Positions 12,107-24,743 of a DNA stretch of 64,000 nt are shown here, in pieces. This DNA is from Coffea arabica (lineage: Eukaryota > Streptophyta > Magnoliopsida > Gentianales > Rubiaceae). Both the position numbers and the translations under genes were made by a program. The stretch covers positions 5,210,501 through 5,274,500 of the forward strand of contig NC_092317.1 of assembly GCF_036785885.1 (NCBI RefSeq), given 5' to 3'. The number at the start of each line of letters is the position of its first letter. The stretch's first letter is position 1. The notes under the pieces are model-generated. The model worked only from the letters and a program-made list of their open reading frames with translations, had not been told where the DNA came from and searched no databases.

Positions 12107-12448
12107 AGTTTTTTGGCCTCATTTGTAGGGCTGCTACAGTTGAAAAACCTTTTTATCCACTTGTGAGCTGATTTTGACAGAAAGTTGTAGAAAGTCTGCA
12201 AATTTAAAAATAAAAAAACAATTGTGTTCTTAAATGAATACTAAATAAAATTTTAATGTCATATATATCCAAAATCGCTCCGTTTGTTTCTCAGACTCCT
12301 AAATAACATCAATATCACTTTCATTCTTTTCTCTTCTCTTCTTTTCTTTCATAATTTCTCATCTTTTTCTTTTATATCCTATACTTCCAAACTACCCATA
12401 ATAGCCCTTAAATTTTTTTTATATTTCGGCTTTTTCTAATTTAATCCA

Positions 12449-12720
12449 GCAGCCTTGTTCTTATCAGGGTGGAGAGCAAGAGCTAATTTCCTATACTGTT
12501 TCTTTATTGTCTCACCAATCACACCAACCAAGGATCTCATACCAGTCCACTTCTCCATTCACCTTTGTCTCAAAAGCAGCATATATAACAAGTGTCTCCA
12601 GAAACTGCGAAAGACTCTCCAGTTCAAGAAACAGGCTTTCAGCCTTGGAAGCAAATCTCATAGCTCCTCGTATATCATTCTCTGCCAACTTTTGCTCTGC
12701 CATTTCTTTCGTCCCTGGCA
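12449..12720 (-). pseudogene. J-domain protein gene fragment, copy 2
   Basis: The best preserved of the three fragments. On the minus strand about 65 codons stay open, with MAEQKLAENDIRGAMRF, then FETKVNGEVDWYEILG. The frame then shifts, after which ETIKKQYRKLALALHPDKNK can be read, with the HPD tripeptide that J domains use to stimulate Hsp70. In plants this leader plus J domain belongs to large nuclear DUF3444 J-proteins. The rest of the gene is absent, so it is a relic. Confidence 0.75.
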
Positions 12721-13808
12721 AATTGCCTCATCTTTGTTACATTCCATATCCACAGGCCAGGAATGAAAGATTTTGTTGGATACAAAAACATGTTACACTC
12801 GTAGTTTCACTTCATTTTTTGTTGTATAGCTAAGTTTTTTTTTTTTTCCCATAGAGGTTACTCCAAAATTCAAATATTTTGTTAAACTACTATTAGGTTG
12901 TGAATACTGCTCTGGCACGCGGTGCGCACGATCAAGCGTGACAAAGTATACATTGCTACTTAGAGATCTTTTCATTCTAAACCATGTCCATTGTTATATT
13001 ATCATCTAGGATTAATATTGTTCTATGAAAATCTCATTCAGCAAAGCTCCTTAGTAAATATTACTCACATACTTTGAAAAAGTTATCTAGCAAGCTTGTT
13101 TCTGTCCCCTCAAAATAAAAAATATTGATACATACATGACCCCAAAAAAGGATACTAATCGAGTAAGAATTTTTTTGTAGAGGACACTAGACTTTTATGT
13201 TTGTTCCCAAATTACCACTATATTGAGTAAGATTGTGTTGAGGTAATATGGGTAGTTATGACAAGATTGAACTTTATTGCTCTTCTTTATTTTTTTAGAA
13301 CTTTTTTTGATGGGTTTATAAATTTAGTTTAAAATTACATTACTTCCCTTCATGGAGACTTTAAGTTCAATATTGGATGAAGGTCTTTTTTTTCATTTTA
13401 TACCAGAACGGGAAGTATACGTAATTTTTTAAACTTGAAGGATACTGATTGAAATTGTCATAAACCTTAGGGAAGGTTTGTGAAATTATCCCAAACAAAA
13501 AACCTTTCTTCGTGTTGGAGTTGAAAATGATGCAAGAGTCATCTTCAGGTTTGTCTTTTAGATGACTAGTGTACATATAACTTTTATAATCTAATTTTGC
13601 ATTTATAATTTTCTCAAGTAGGAAAAAGTACAAAAGAGAAATTTTAGTTCTGCTATGTTTGCCGAAATAGCTCCGTATAAACTAGCTAATTTTGAAGATG
13701 TTTTTCAAAAATTTTACTGTAACAGTGTCTGTTAAAAACTTCTCTATTTGTCAAAAACTTAAATTCCTTAAAAATGTTTATATTTCGGCTTTTTATTTTA
13801 ATTTAATC

Positions 13809-14048
13809 CAGCAGCCTTGTTCGTATCAGGGTGGAGAGCAACATCCAATTTCCTATACTGTTTCTTTATTGTCTCATCAAACACACCGACGACCAAGGAT
13901 CTCATACCCGTCCACTTCTCCGTTCTCTAGAAACTGCGAAAGACACCCTAGTTCAGGGAACAAGGCTTTGAGCCTTGGAAGCAAATCTCATAGCTCCTCG
14001 TACATCATTCCCTGCCAACTTTTGCTCTGCCATTTCTTTCCTCCCTGG
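13809..14048 (-). pseudogene. J-domain protein gene fragment, copy 3
   Basis: Same origin as the fragment at 12449-12720, but with an internal deletion that removes the part between the SKAESLF-like segment and the VDWYEILG-like segment. It is more diverged than copy 2. It lies within the duplicated block that starts near 13495. Confidence 0.7.
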
Positions 14049-15087
14049 CAAATTGCCCCTTCTTTTTTACCTTCCATTTTCACAAGGCCAGGAATAAAAG
14101 ATTTTTCTGGGCACAAAAACACGTTACCCTCGTAGTCTCACTTCATTTTCTGTGGTATTGCAAAGATTTTTTTTTTTTTTTTTTTTTTTGGGTCATAGAG
14201 GTTTACTCCAAAATTCAAATATTTTGTTAAAGTAACATTGCCTTATGAATACTGCTGCGGCACGCGATGCGCACGATTAACTGAAACAAAGTTTACATTT
14301 GCACTTACAGATCTTTTCATTCTAAGCCATGTTTATAGTTATATTATCATCCAGGATTAATATTGTTGTATGAAAATCTCATTCAACAAAATTCCTTTGG
14401 TAGCTTATTAGGTTGTTGGAGATTATGGATTCAAGATTTGTGTCATCGTTTATCAAGCTCTTGGTTGATTCTATGTGATAGCAAAGTTACAGAAATTAAT
14501 CTACCCAAAAAAAAAAAAAAACCAATAATAGAAATTAAAGGTATTACCTGCTAACTAGAATAAGGTTTACTATAGTCCTACTTTTTTATTCTTCTTCCTG
14601 CAGAGACATGTAAGGGTTGGTAATTTGTACTATTTCCGTAACCAATGAGACAAGCCTCAGTCTCTTCTAACATGCTTTCTAGTTTCTACCCGTTCTTGAA
14701 GGAAAGGAAACAAGACGCTAGTTGATGGAGAAACTAAGCCATAACTTCTGCAGTGTCTACAAAGGGTGCAATGACGTTAATTAGAGGATGGGATTATTAC
14801 AATCCGAAAAAATGTACAGAATGATGATAGAATAAGTGAGTTCAGATTTTGGACTCTATGAAGTGAATTACATCTACCAAACTCCTCTGATATTTCTTGG
14901 AAACTTATTAATCACCTCCTTTTAATCAATCGTGAAGAAAAGAAAAAAAAAAGAAGAGAAAAAAGAGACGACAAAAGTTTTTACATCGTACCTATAACTT
15001 GGTTTTCACATAATTAAAGAGTAAATTGATACCATATAACAACAAAAGAAAATTTTCAAAGTAGGTACATGATTATCTTGTGTAGTG

Positions 15088-15225
15088 GTCCAGGAGGTTT
15101 TGATTTAGCGGCTAAAGTTGAGATACCAGAATTTAAACATCTTGGATTCAAATATTTTCTCTCCATTCCTGTTTCTTATATCTCACTCTTCTCCTGTTAG
15201 AAAAAAAAATTAAAACAAATCATAT
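15088..15225 (+). mobile_element. SINE-like insertion with target duplication
   Basis: A near-perfect 15-base direct repeat, TTATCTTGTGTAGTG at 15073-15087 and TTATCTAGTGTAGTG at 15226-15240, encloses a 138-bp segment. The segment has a degenerate A-box (GATTTAGCGGC), a degenerate B-box (TTGGATTCAAAT) and an A-rich end. It differs from the SINE at 1700 and is probably another family. Confidence 0.6.
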
Positions 15226-16130
15226 TTATCTAGTGTAGTGAAGAAGTACACGCCTAGCTAGCCTCTGTAAAATCTGCAAGGATGAGATTCTAATGCACCA
15301 AAATTTAGTTGTTGCCTTAAACTCAACTGTCGAAAATTTTTCTAACTCTGTTCATTTGTTTTAACCAATACTTTGACTTGTTAATTGGGTATATATTTCA
15401 TTCTAGACCATAATCCTAGCAAAATCTTAAACCAGGATTTGGATGAATGTTTCTTTGGATATAATCATGAGACAAAATTTCATAGGGATACGGATTTCAT
15501 CAATTATTGAGATCTTCTTTACTAATTCTAGAGGATGGAGCAATTGTTTTATGCATCAAAAACTAACCCAGGTCCTTGTCCTTTTTGTATTTCAGTAACC
15601 AATACTGGGGAATGCATATGCTTTCTACGGCCAAAATTCTACCCTTTTTCCTTTAGTAAATGAATGTGCTGTTTACCCCCCCAAAAAAAAAAAAAAGGCT
15701 GCAATTGAAAGTGGTAATGGCAAAGTCTTACTCACCTAACTTGCACGGGTATCATGCATCTGTAGTTTTAGAAAAATTCAATGCCTGAATTTAGCATTAG
15801 TGTAACTGGGCTGACACATCTTATCTGAACTTGCCGCATGACATACAAACATCCCAAGATTTCTTAGCCCAAGTCAAATAGTGGATCTCCTTGATGATGG
15901 GCTCCAAGAACTGGTAAGCCAACAAATTGTGAATTTTGATCGAGTTTGATCCTAAGCAATATATTTCATCTGCTCTTTCAGACAATTTATATGTTCAATA
16001 TGTTGTGGATGGTTAAATAATTCTCTGCACAATTTACATGTGGCAGTCTTGAAAGCAATGAACATGGCAACAAGATACCAGGTGAATCCAGGACAGCAAA
16101 TTTTGCGGGTACACGGGAAAAAGTTTCTAT

Positions 16131-16275
16131 CGCCGTTTGGATTACTATTTTCTGGAGTTCTTTGTAGAAAGATATATTATAACGATTTAATATACGTGAG
16201 ATAAAGAAGTAATTGAAAAATGTGTTCATGAAAAAACGTAAAAATTTTTGAGGAAAAATGGCAATCCGAACAAGG
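16131..16275. mobile_element. MITE, family A copy 3 (diverged)
   Basis: It begins CGCCGTTTGGATTACTATTT and ends GGCAATCCGAACAAGG, inverted ends of the same type as the copies at 7237, 11962, 41769 and 58928. Its interior is closest to the 7237 copy, so the family appears to have two subgroups. Confidence 0.65.
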
Positions 16276-16729
16276 TAATTTAATGTTCAACTGTATGATG
16301 AGTAGCCTTTCTGGCACATTAATTGCATGTTAACAGTTGGATGTGTTCTTGTTACCTGCTTTGAACAGCTTATGTTCTCCCTTTATCAAACTTATGTGAG
16401 TAATCAGCTTTCTAGACTTCGTACTTTGCAACATCCAATGAACCATAAAGAGAATGTAATAATTCAGGATTCATGTCAAATCAAAATTGAATTTAAGCAA
16501 TATCTGCATAGCTACAGAAAGAGCCCAAAAGTGTGGGATAATTGGCGAAGGGGGATAAGGTTATGTGTGATCTTTGAGGCTGTAGGTTGTACTTGATTCT
16601 CTTACCGCTTCTGATAACCAGATTGAGATTTTACAAGTACAAACAAAGAATTTGTAGAAGCTATATATTGATAATTCCTATGTAGCAGCCAGGTCTAACA
16701 TAATATGTACTGAATCTGAGAATTTGCAA

Positions 16730-18662
16730 TCAATATCTCCTTCCATTTTCCATTGCATCTAAATCTTGGCTTCTGGATTCAGGAGTTGCTGTTACGTGGT
16801 TTCGCATGTGATCCATTTCTATGTTTGTTGAATTCTTTGAACCATTTTCCTCCAGCAGTCGAAGAAATGTATGAGTAGCCCCCCCTGCATTTTGCAGAAA
16901 GAGTAAGAGAATCAAATTACTGAAGAGTTCCTATACAATATTTATTCAGGATCAAAATGGACATTCGAAAAACAGAATTATGGATATTCGAAGTTAATGT
17001 ACGACTTCGAATGCATGCTTTGTTTTTTCTGATAAGCTGAACATTTCAATCAACAGGGACCAAATGCGTAACTTATTAGCTGAAGGGATTCAGCTCATAT
17101 TCTGGAAAAATGACTTTCCCAGAACCACGAGCAAGTTGTTTAAACTCACCATTTATGCCATGTGGAAAGGGGAAGAACTGCAGGTAGCACAAAGAGCAAA
17201 CTACTGATCCTGCATTTTGCAACAGGTTACTATTAAGAGATCTTTACAGTGCTTGCTCAAGGAAGAACTCTTTCAACTTTCGTTTAGTTAGTTTGACAAA
17301 CCTATTAAAGCTCCAGCAAATACATCCGTCCAGTGATGCCAATAGTCATCCACACGTGAAATACCAATTAGCGCAGCAACAAGAAGAGGAAGAATGACAA
17401 GGCAGAGTTTTGCCACATGCCCCCTCTGATCAAATGCTTTAATTTTCCCGCATAAGTACCATGACAAGAAACCAAGGCCAGCAAAGGACCCTGCATGGGG
17501 AAGGTACTTCGATTAGATTATCAGAAGTTAATTAGATGGAAGAAAGAAACATGAGCACAATTACGTTTTGTGTCTGTAGACTCTAGTCAGATGTGACCTT
17601 TTACTTAAGGGGGTGACCTGTACCAAAAACACTACAATTACAAACACATTTTCCAAACATATTAATTTGTCTACAAATGGTGTCATGAACTGGTGACAAG
17701 AAAAGAGCATGTGCTATCTGTTAAAGAGATCAAAAGCAAGAAAGCTTGAATGAGAAATCACAGCTCATTATTGATGAACTGAAGGCAGATTTTTGATATC
17801 CAGACTGAAGAATCATCTGATACTGACAGGTATTCTGACTTACATGAAGTATGCCCGCTTGGAAAGCTTTTGTATCCTTCTTTGATAATACTTTGGTCTC
17901 CTGAGCACAGCACATCCCCATTTCCCTTCTTAAACACCTAGACATTAACAAGACAATCCATTTAGCAGGTAATACATAAAGACTGGCATAAGCATAAGCC
18001 CTTTGCTGAGCAATATATAGTACGCACCGGCACTCCATCAGGGAAGCACCTCCAGAAAAAGTCAGGGCGTGGTCGACCAACGGCATCTTTGATGGAATCC
18101 GTGATGACTGCAGTTACGAGTATCGAAAATAGAATGCCTGCAATAGGATTGCCCATCAATGACAAAATGAACTACTTTAGATGAGCAAAAACCAAAGAAT
18201 AATGAAATCTTAGTTTCAGTTAACTGTAAGTATTACCTAATGTAGCATGATGCAAATCATAAACATCCCTTCTGATGAGATAATAGATGAGAAATATTGT
18301 GCAGGGGACAATTATTGCAAAAATCTGTTATACAGAGAGCATGATCAGGAACACGACAGGCGATAATATTTCATAGAAAGCTACAAATTCCAAAGGCAGT
18401 TTTGCGTAGGCCAAAACAGGATTTGTAGGATTGGCTTACGTACTGGAACTGCCCAAAATGGTATAGTGTCTGGAATTTTCAAGGGGTATTTCAGATCTGT
18501 CATCATCTCAGGCCCAACGTAGCGATGAAATGGTTCTATAAGATTTAAGCCAGCATCTATTAGTACCAAGAGCAGGAGAATTATCCAGTCATGCAAGTGG
18601 ACTCTTGCAACCTTTGTTCCATGGGATTTCAAAGTGTGCCCCCCAAATTGAATTCCTGGCAT
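16730..18662 (-). CDS. LPP: Lipid phosphate phosphatase (PAP2 family)
   Basis: Membrane phosphatase expected to remove phosphate from phosphatidic acid and related lipid phosphates. Seven predicted coding exons are 18444-18662, 18237-18324, 18028-18137, 17844-17937, 17302-17490, 17150-17209 and 16730-16884, giving 304 residues, the usual plant LPP length. The three catalytic motifs are complete: K119-x6-R126-P127, P165-SGHT169 and S215-R216-x5-H222. Hydrophobic helices are visible at about 28-40 and 74-90, after the first motif, and around the third motif. The start MPGIQFGG matches the usual core start of plant LPPs. The C-terminal tail after residue 240 is hydrophilic and poorly conserved. 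From memory, Arabidopsis LPP4 sits in the same gene order. Confidence 0.9.
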
Positions 18663-19390
18663 CTTTACAAGTAATCTGCATCAACAGAATTGAATTGTAA
18701 ACACTAAAACTTGACAACAAGGAATAAAGCATTCAATTAGCATCTTAGACGTGTAAGAGGGAAGCTAATACAACCATGACAAGAACTCAACTAAATTACA
18801 AAGAGGAAGTTCTGGTACTTTGATTTCCATAACAGCCTTGAACAGGAAACTTGAAGCATGAGATGGAAAGTCCAAAATGCACTTCTTAAGAACTAAGAAC
18901 TGTATGCAATAATGCAAAAGTGCATGTCTTTCCTAGGGGTGAATGGAATGAAAGGACTCTGTGAAGGTTTTAGCATCAAATGTTTATTGCAATACATGGA
19001 TAACTATGCAGATGCACTTAAACTGTAACAATATCCTTATTGCAGTATTAAAGTCCTTTTTCAACCAGAATGAACTGTGAACCAATTCTAGTGTTTTTCA
19101 CAATTAAGGATCAATTGATTTTGTAAACAAGCAAAAACAAGAAGATACGTACAATTTAGTTAACTATATGTAATCACCAACATTATGTCTATATGGTAGA
19201 AATGACCTGAGCTGAAACAGCATCAAATTCAAGAAGAATTAGCCCCGTATGACTTCTGAGACAGATGAATGGACGATTTTATTCTTGAAATAAATTTATG
19301 CGAGGAGGAATAGCCTCTCATATCCTCAAAGAAATCCAGTAAATCATCAACCAAATCATAAATGCTAAGCATTTCTGCATCTGACATTAC

Positions 19391-19513
19391 TAAAATGAAA
19401 GAGGGAATTCGTACTTCACGGAAAACTAATCCAGGGATTGCAGGAGCACGCGAACATGGGGGGACTCCTCGGAATGTGGCTATGAAGAACACATGCAATG
19501 ACCTGAAATTCAA
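19391..19513 (-). other. Possible upstream exon of the LPP gene
   Basis: A minus-strand ATG at 19513 opens 41 codons (FFIATFRG, FREVRIPSFIL) and ends at a plausible donor GTAATG (19390 downward). Some plant LPP isoforms have an N-terminal extension of this kind before the MPxIQ core. The upstream acceptor next to the core exon, TGATGCAG, would leave this segment out of frame with MPGIQ. An acceptor directly before that ATG (TAAAG) would keep the frame. It is therefore either a 5' leader exon or an alternative N-terminus. Confidence 0.4.
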
Positions 19514-22200
19514 TAACTGAATAGATGAATAAGATTCTCAAAAGGGTTTATGGCATAATTGTTTAAAAGTTGGTTATCCATTGAAATCGGCAACAAGAAG
19601 AAAACCTGAATAGGATGCTCGAAAATCTTGTAAATTTCCTAAAAATTTCTTAAAGTGCTGACTTTTGGGGAAAAAAAATTAAGGTAACTTTAGCATATAT
19701 CATTAATACATCCTTGAAAAATAGTGTAAGCGGAAATAAATTATTGATGCACCTATGATTGTGGCTAGAAGAAAGGATCCAGATCCTGACGTCCAACACA
19801 TTCCAGAGAGTGTCCAGGATTATTTCTAGTGGGGGAGAGTTTTACGTGCATGTGATACTTGGATGCTGCATGCCAATTAATTAGTACTGCTATATAATAG
19901 GAAGCCCCCTAACCTTAAATTCTTTATGCCCATATAGTACTTGAGGAGGTATGCTAGCCTAGCACCCATACTATCTGAAGACAGCATCTAGTCCTGAAGA
20001 TAAAGAAGAAGATCATTTTAGAATGGCTAAGCATATTGTGTTTGGTAGAACTTACTTGACGTGTCTATTAGGATACATCTGCAGGAATTATGCATATCAA
20101 AGGTTGGTATGGTCAATATTTTTTTTTTTTTCACTTTTTGATCTCATAATCCTTGCTACATTTTGCTTTATCCATTTGACAACAAAAAGATATATATCCC
20201 ATAATTCACTTCATTCTATTTAGTGATAGGAGAAAAGGTGAAAAGGGATAAACAATATACTGCTAATTAACGTCCTCTAGCTACTAGCATGATTTTCAGC
20301 GTTTTTACTCGATTGTTTGGTTTAAGCCATAATTAATCACTTGACACCATGACACCGAACCTATGATTATAGCCCCTTACAGGATACAATGGCTTGTGGT
20401 TTACGCAACTATTATTGCAAATGAATTAAACATGCAACCATGAGGTGAAACCTACTAAGTGCATGCAAATATGTATATATTTATTTGGTTTAAAAAAAAA
20501 AGTTTAGATTCTTATTAATCGCTTATCAATACAGTTCTCGCCTCGTCGACAGCAGAATTCAAAACACATGAATTTTGTTGAGAAAGTGGCTCAATTGTAT
20601 ACTCTTTTTTTTTTTGTGTGTGTGATCAAACTCAGAGAGATTTGAAAGTGTTAACTACCAATGAATGGGCTATAACATCCTTAAAGTACTAGCCCTCAAC
20701 AATTAAATTTCGGACAAGGGGCACGGACGGTTGCAGGTACAACCGTCCCCAACGGTTTTGGCCATTTTCAATAGCGCGTAACTTTGATTACACACGGCAT
20801 AACTTTATTTGCACAACGTGTAACTTTAGTACAAAATTTTGCGAGCCCCACACACAGTGTGAAAATCGATGTACAGTTTGTTATTTGAATCGCACAAATT
20901 TTTTTGGCCAAATCATGACCTTTAACTGCTCAGGAACGGTCATCAGAATGACCGTCCCTGCCCCATTTCCTTAAATTTCGAGTTTCACCAAATAGATTGG
21001 GATGGTTCCATTGCCCACTGGCTGGCTACTGTGTGCAGTCTTCCCTACAAATCGTTAACTCTCTTGGGATCCACTCTTGACTCAACCATCACAAGTTCGC
21101 AAATCTTAAGGAAGCACAAAGCCAGAAGATTTCATAGATTTGAGGATTGCTTTAATTGCCCGCCATTTTACTCACTATTATTCATGCATTTACCATATTT
21201 TTAGGTCACCATTCATCTGCATCAATTCATTCTTTTATCATATTTTCTGTTGTACCACACGTGATCCTTTCTCCTAGCGTGTTTTTCTAGCCTATTCTTT
21301 CTTGACAGTTGTAAGTTGATCATACAAGTATTATATCAATGTGGGATCCTATATTTCTTTTGCCTAACATGAAGTTTTTTGTTTCGTGTGGATATGCTAT
21401 TGAGACTTCAGAGAGAGTAAAAAAGAAAATGAACTTTAAACTTCAAAGAAAGGATCACAAAATACGTTTTATGCTACTTGCACTACTCGTGAGAAAGTGG
21501 CATATGCATTCTTATCCATGATTGAGAAGTGAAGCAAGATTATCCATCCAATTTCAACTCAAAATCTCCAGAAAATTACACAAGTTTCATAGTTGATCAA
21601 TATGTGATTTATGTGGATCCAATGGTTTTTTTTTTTTAACCGAACTTAGAATGGCACACCACATTCAGCAGAAATTAACAGTAGTTGACAATTACATTCC
21701 CTTTCCTTTGTATAGCAACTCAACCCCCCCCCCCCCCCCCCCTAGAAAAAAAACCCACAAATTTGTCAGCTTAAGATCAGCTGAACCATGTACATTTTGT
21801 TCATTAGTTTGGTGAAATCACTTTTATCGTGCTCGCCATTTCTGTTGTTTAGTAAGTAGTAAATTTTTGTGTGCTTTTTAACCAACCCTCGAACAAAGCA
21901 AACAAGCTAAGATGTAAACATGGTGTGGACTTTTTTGCTGCGTTAAGTGCTAAGCCTCACTTGCAACTACTAGATGTAAATTTAAATTTACTTTGGATTG
22001 TGAAGATAGGCAAGCTGTATCCATTGAGTAATCCAAAAGCACTTTTAGGAGTTGTCAAAAATAGTACAGGACATCAGTAAAAATCAAGCATTCAGGATTC
22101 AGCTGGTCCTTGTACATCTTTTACACTAGTGTTCCCCATCTAAAAGGTCACAACCCTTTTTTCTTTTGTGAAAAGCCACCATCCTTTCAACACCAGGCTG
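19514..22200. other. Intergenic region between divergent LPP and PB1 genes
   Basis: No gene is recognised. It contains a MITE with 9-bp target duplications (20712-20970) and a run of about 19 C at 21725-21743. It probably holds the promoters of both flanking genes, but I could not pick a convincing core promoter. Confidence 0.45.
20712..20970. mobile_element. Mutator-like MITE
   Basis: A 259-bp non-coding element with inverted ends, GGACAAGGGGCACGGACGGT at the left and, inverted, GGAAATGGGGCAGGGACGGT at the right. It is flanked by a perfect 9-base duplication TTAAATTTC (20703-20711 and 20971-20979). The 9-base duplication points to the Mutator superfamily. Confidence 0.8.
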
Positions 22201-24743
22201 ATGGATCCACCACCCCATCCTTCCATGATACCTGCATCTATTCAAACTGCTACAACGACCAATAATCACCAGATTCACCAGAACTACCCTGATTCAACGA
22301 ACTCTTCGCCACGGTCTCAACATATAGATACATGGGATGAACCTCTACCACCAGTTCCGGGTGCCAAATTGCGCCTGATGTGCAGCTATGGAGGTCACAT
22401 TATTCCTCGTCCCCATGACAAGTCTCTCTGCTATGTAGGTGGTGATACACGCATTGTCGTGGTGGACCGCCATGCCTCTCTCTCAGACTTCCATTCGAGG
22501 CTCTCCCAGACACTCCTCAATGGCCGCCAATTCGTTCTCAAGTATCAGCTTCCCAATGAAGACCTGGACTCCCTTGTCTCCATCACTACTGATGAGGACC
22601 TGGAAAACATGATAGAAGAGTATGATAGAATAAACTCAGCTTCACCCTTGAAACCTCCTCGCCTTCGCTTATTTCTCTTTGCTTTCAAGCCTGAAACTGC
22701 AGCTTCAATGGGATGCCTGCTTGACGATGCAAAGTCTGAAACGTGGTTTGTTGATGCTTTAAATGGTGCTGGTTTGCTTCCTAGAGGACTTTCAGATTCA
22801 GCTGCTGTTGATAAGTTGCTGGAACTTGATGAGCCTCGAGTAAACGTGGATTCTGGTACAGTTATAGAGGCTCAAAATTTGACTTCAGGTGGCAACAAGC
22901 AAGCGATTAATAACGCCATTCAGGATGTACAATCAACATTTTCTGATTCACCTATGGTGGAAACAACCTCTTCATTTGAGTCTAGTGTTTCGTCTCCGTC
23001 CATGTCGAATCTTCCTCCTATTAAGGTTAGGATTGATGAGACAAATGCAAGATTGGGTGGATTGGATGAACAGTTCTCTCAGATGAATGTTGCTTCAAAT
23101 GCACAAAAGCAAGATGATCGATCCATTCATATGGGAACTTCACAACCACCTATTCCTATAATCGTTGGTGGGGTTGGGGTGCACTCTGGAGCTGTTACAG
23201 GGGAGAATGTGACTCGCATTATCTCAGATGATGAGAAATCAGATCTTGGAGCACCACCTGGTGGACCCCGGAAACCTCCTCTGCCTTTGCAGTCTGTACC
23301 AAGAAAATTTGGAGATGCTTATAATTTGCCATCACCAGATTCGAAGCATGCTGGAGGTTACAACTTGCCTTCACCTGATTCTGTAGCCAGGTAACACAAT
23401 CTCTATGATGTTCTCTGTTTCTTGAGTACCTTATTTTTTTCGGCTGAACAAGTTCATAGAGGACTAAATAGCCTAAAGGGATTATAGAGGCGGCTCAATC
23501 AGACTCACAAGCTCGTCTCCATCACTTTCAAATATAACAGCTGTAGAAAAAGTCTCAACATTTATCAGATCTTTTACCATTTTCTTCCTTATGCCACATT
23601 TGCGTCTCGATTTGTTAAAAGTAGAAATGTAGTTATGTAGCATGTGCTACAGACAATCCTCAAATTAGGGTGAGACCATTCCTTTTAGGAATTGGGACCC
23701 AAAATTTGATGGATGGAACAAAGTGACATATACAGGGGTATTTTTTCACAATGGTTTAGGTATTGTTGGAAATGAACCAGAGATTGGAGTTCCTAATTCT
23801 ATCTGACAAGAAAAATCTGTTGAACTTCAGGATAATTTTCTCTTTCTAGCATGAGACGTTTCATTGACTTACATTAACGATTTCATTTTCCAGTGATTCA
23901 AGCATTGCATCTTCTGCCTCTCTTTCCAAACACACAATTTACCAGGACCCTGCTTCCTCTGCAACCAGAGAGAATAGAATTCCTTCTTCTGGGGTTGATC
24001 ACCAGAGTAATATTACGGATCCAAGCCCTCTATTTCAAATGCAGCAAGTTCAAGAGACAATGGTTCTGCCACCCTCGCAGCAAAACCAGCTCCAACAACA
24101 GTTCATTCAAACCAGTGCACATTATATCCAGCATGCTGCAACGGGTCAAGTGCCAGTCTCATCTTACTATCCCGTTTATGCACCCCCACCGCAACAGGCA
24201 ATTCATCAACAAATTGATCAGCAGTATCCAGTGTACTTGCTCCCTGTTACTCAAACCCAACCTTACAACCTAGCAGTGCAGTCCAATATAGTTGATGCAA
24301 CATCAGTAGCCGCAGCCCGACCACCAACACCAACTCCAAACTATGTTCCTTCCACTGCTTACAAGGAAATTGCTCCACAAATTTACCCTGCAAAAACAAT
24401 TACAACAAAGCCTGAAGTGCCAGCCAATTTATACAGAACAGCTGGTACTGCAACCCCAACATTAGTTCAAGTTCCTGCCAACCAGTTTCAGCAACAATAC
24501 TATAGCCTTTCTCAAATGCCTCCTCCATCACAGTCCATTCCAGGTGTTTCTGCATCTGTTACAAATTATGGCTATGAATATGCTCACCCAACACATGATC
24601 AGGCATACTATGCTCAACATCCAACTGCAACACTACCTCAGTACCAAACAATTTCCCCAGCTGCAGCAATAATGTTATCACAGACTTCTACTCAATTGGC
24701 TACAGACGACACCTCACAACAAATAAGTAGCACACAATTATAG
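22201..24743 (+). CDS. PB1 (octicosapeptide/Phox/Bem1p) domain protein
   Basis: Two exons, 22201-23390 and 23894-24743, encode 679 residues. The PB1 domain lies at about 54-145. It starts with the basic KLRLMCSYGG strand, with K56 in the position used for contacts between PB1 domains, and ends with the acidic TDEDLENMIEEYDR segment. The middle is low-complexity Ser/Pro. The C-terminal third is rich in Gln, Pro, Tyr and Ala and probably disordered. There is no kinase domain, so it belongs to the kinase-less PB1 group, thought to act as assembly scaffolds. I start at MDPPPHP because the frame upstream has no ATG. The intron splits a Ser codon (AG|T). Molecular partners are unknown. Confidence 0.9.

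Larger units (their letters stand above)
10370..14395. repeat. Nested segmental duplications
   Basis: Several blocks recur in direct orientation. 10370-10490 matches 11335-11455. 11700-11880 matches 13495-13650. 12420-13050 matches 13790-14395, including a shared downstream flank with GATCTTTTCATTCTAA and GGATTAATATTGTT. 10476-10790 matches 12361-12720. Each of the three larger units carries a fragment of the same J-domain gene. A MITE (11962-12106) sits in one copy only, so it was inserted after that duplication or lost from the other copy. Confidence 0.8.
14396..16729. other. Intergenic stretch, no gene seen
   Basis: Contains a SINE-like insertion (15088-15225) and a MITE (16131-16275). 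The 89-codon plus-strand frame at 16327-16596 lies just past the end of the phosphatase gene and shows no domain, so I treat it as chance. Confidence 0.5.

Noticed and set aside
12455-12833. Plus-strand frames of 103 and 108 codons
   Set aside because: They are antisense to the J-domain fragment, whose minus-strand reading has a recognisable domain.
19229-19390. Downstream part of the 94-codon frame near the LPP gene
   Set aside because: It lies past the likely donor at 19390 and would be intron.
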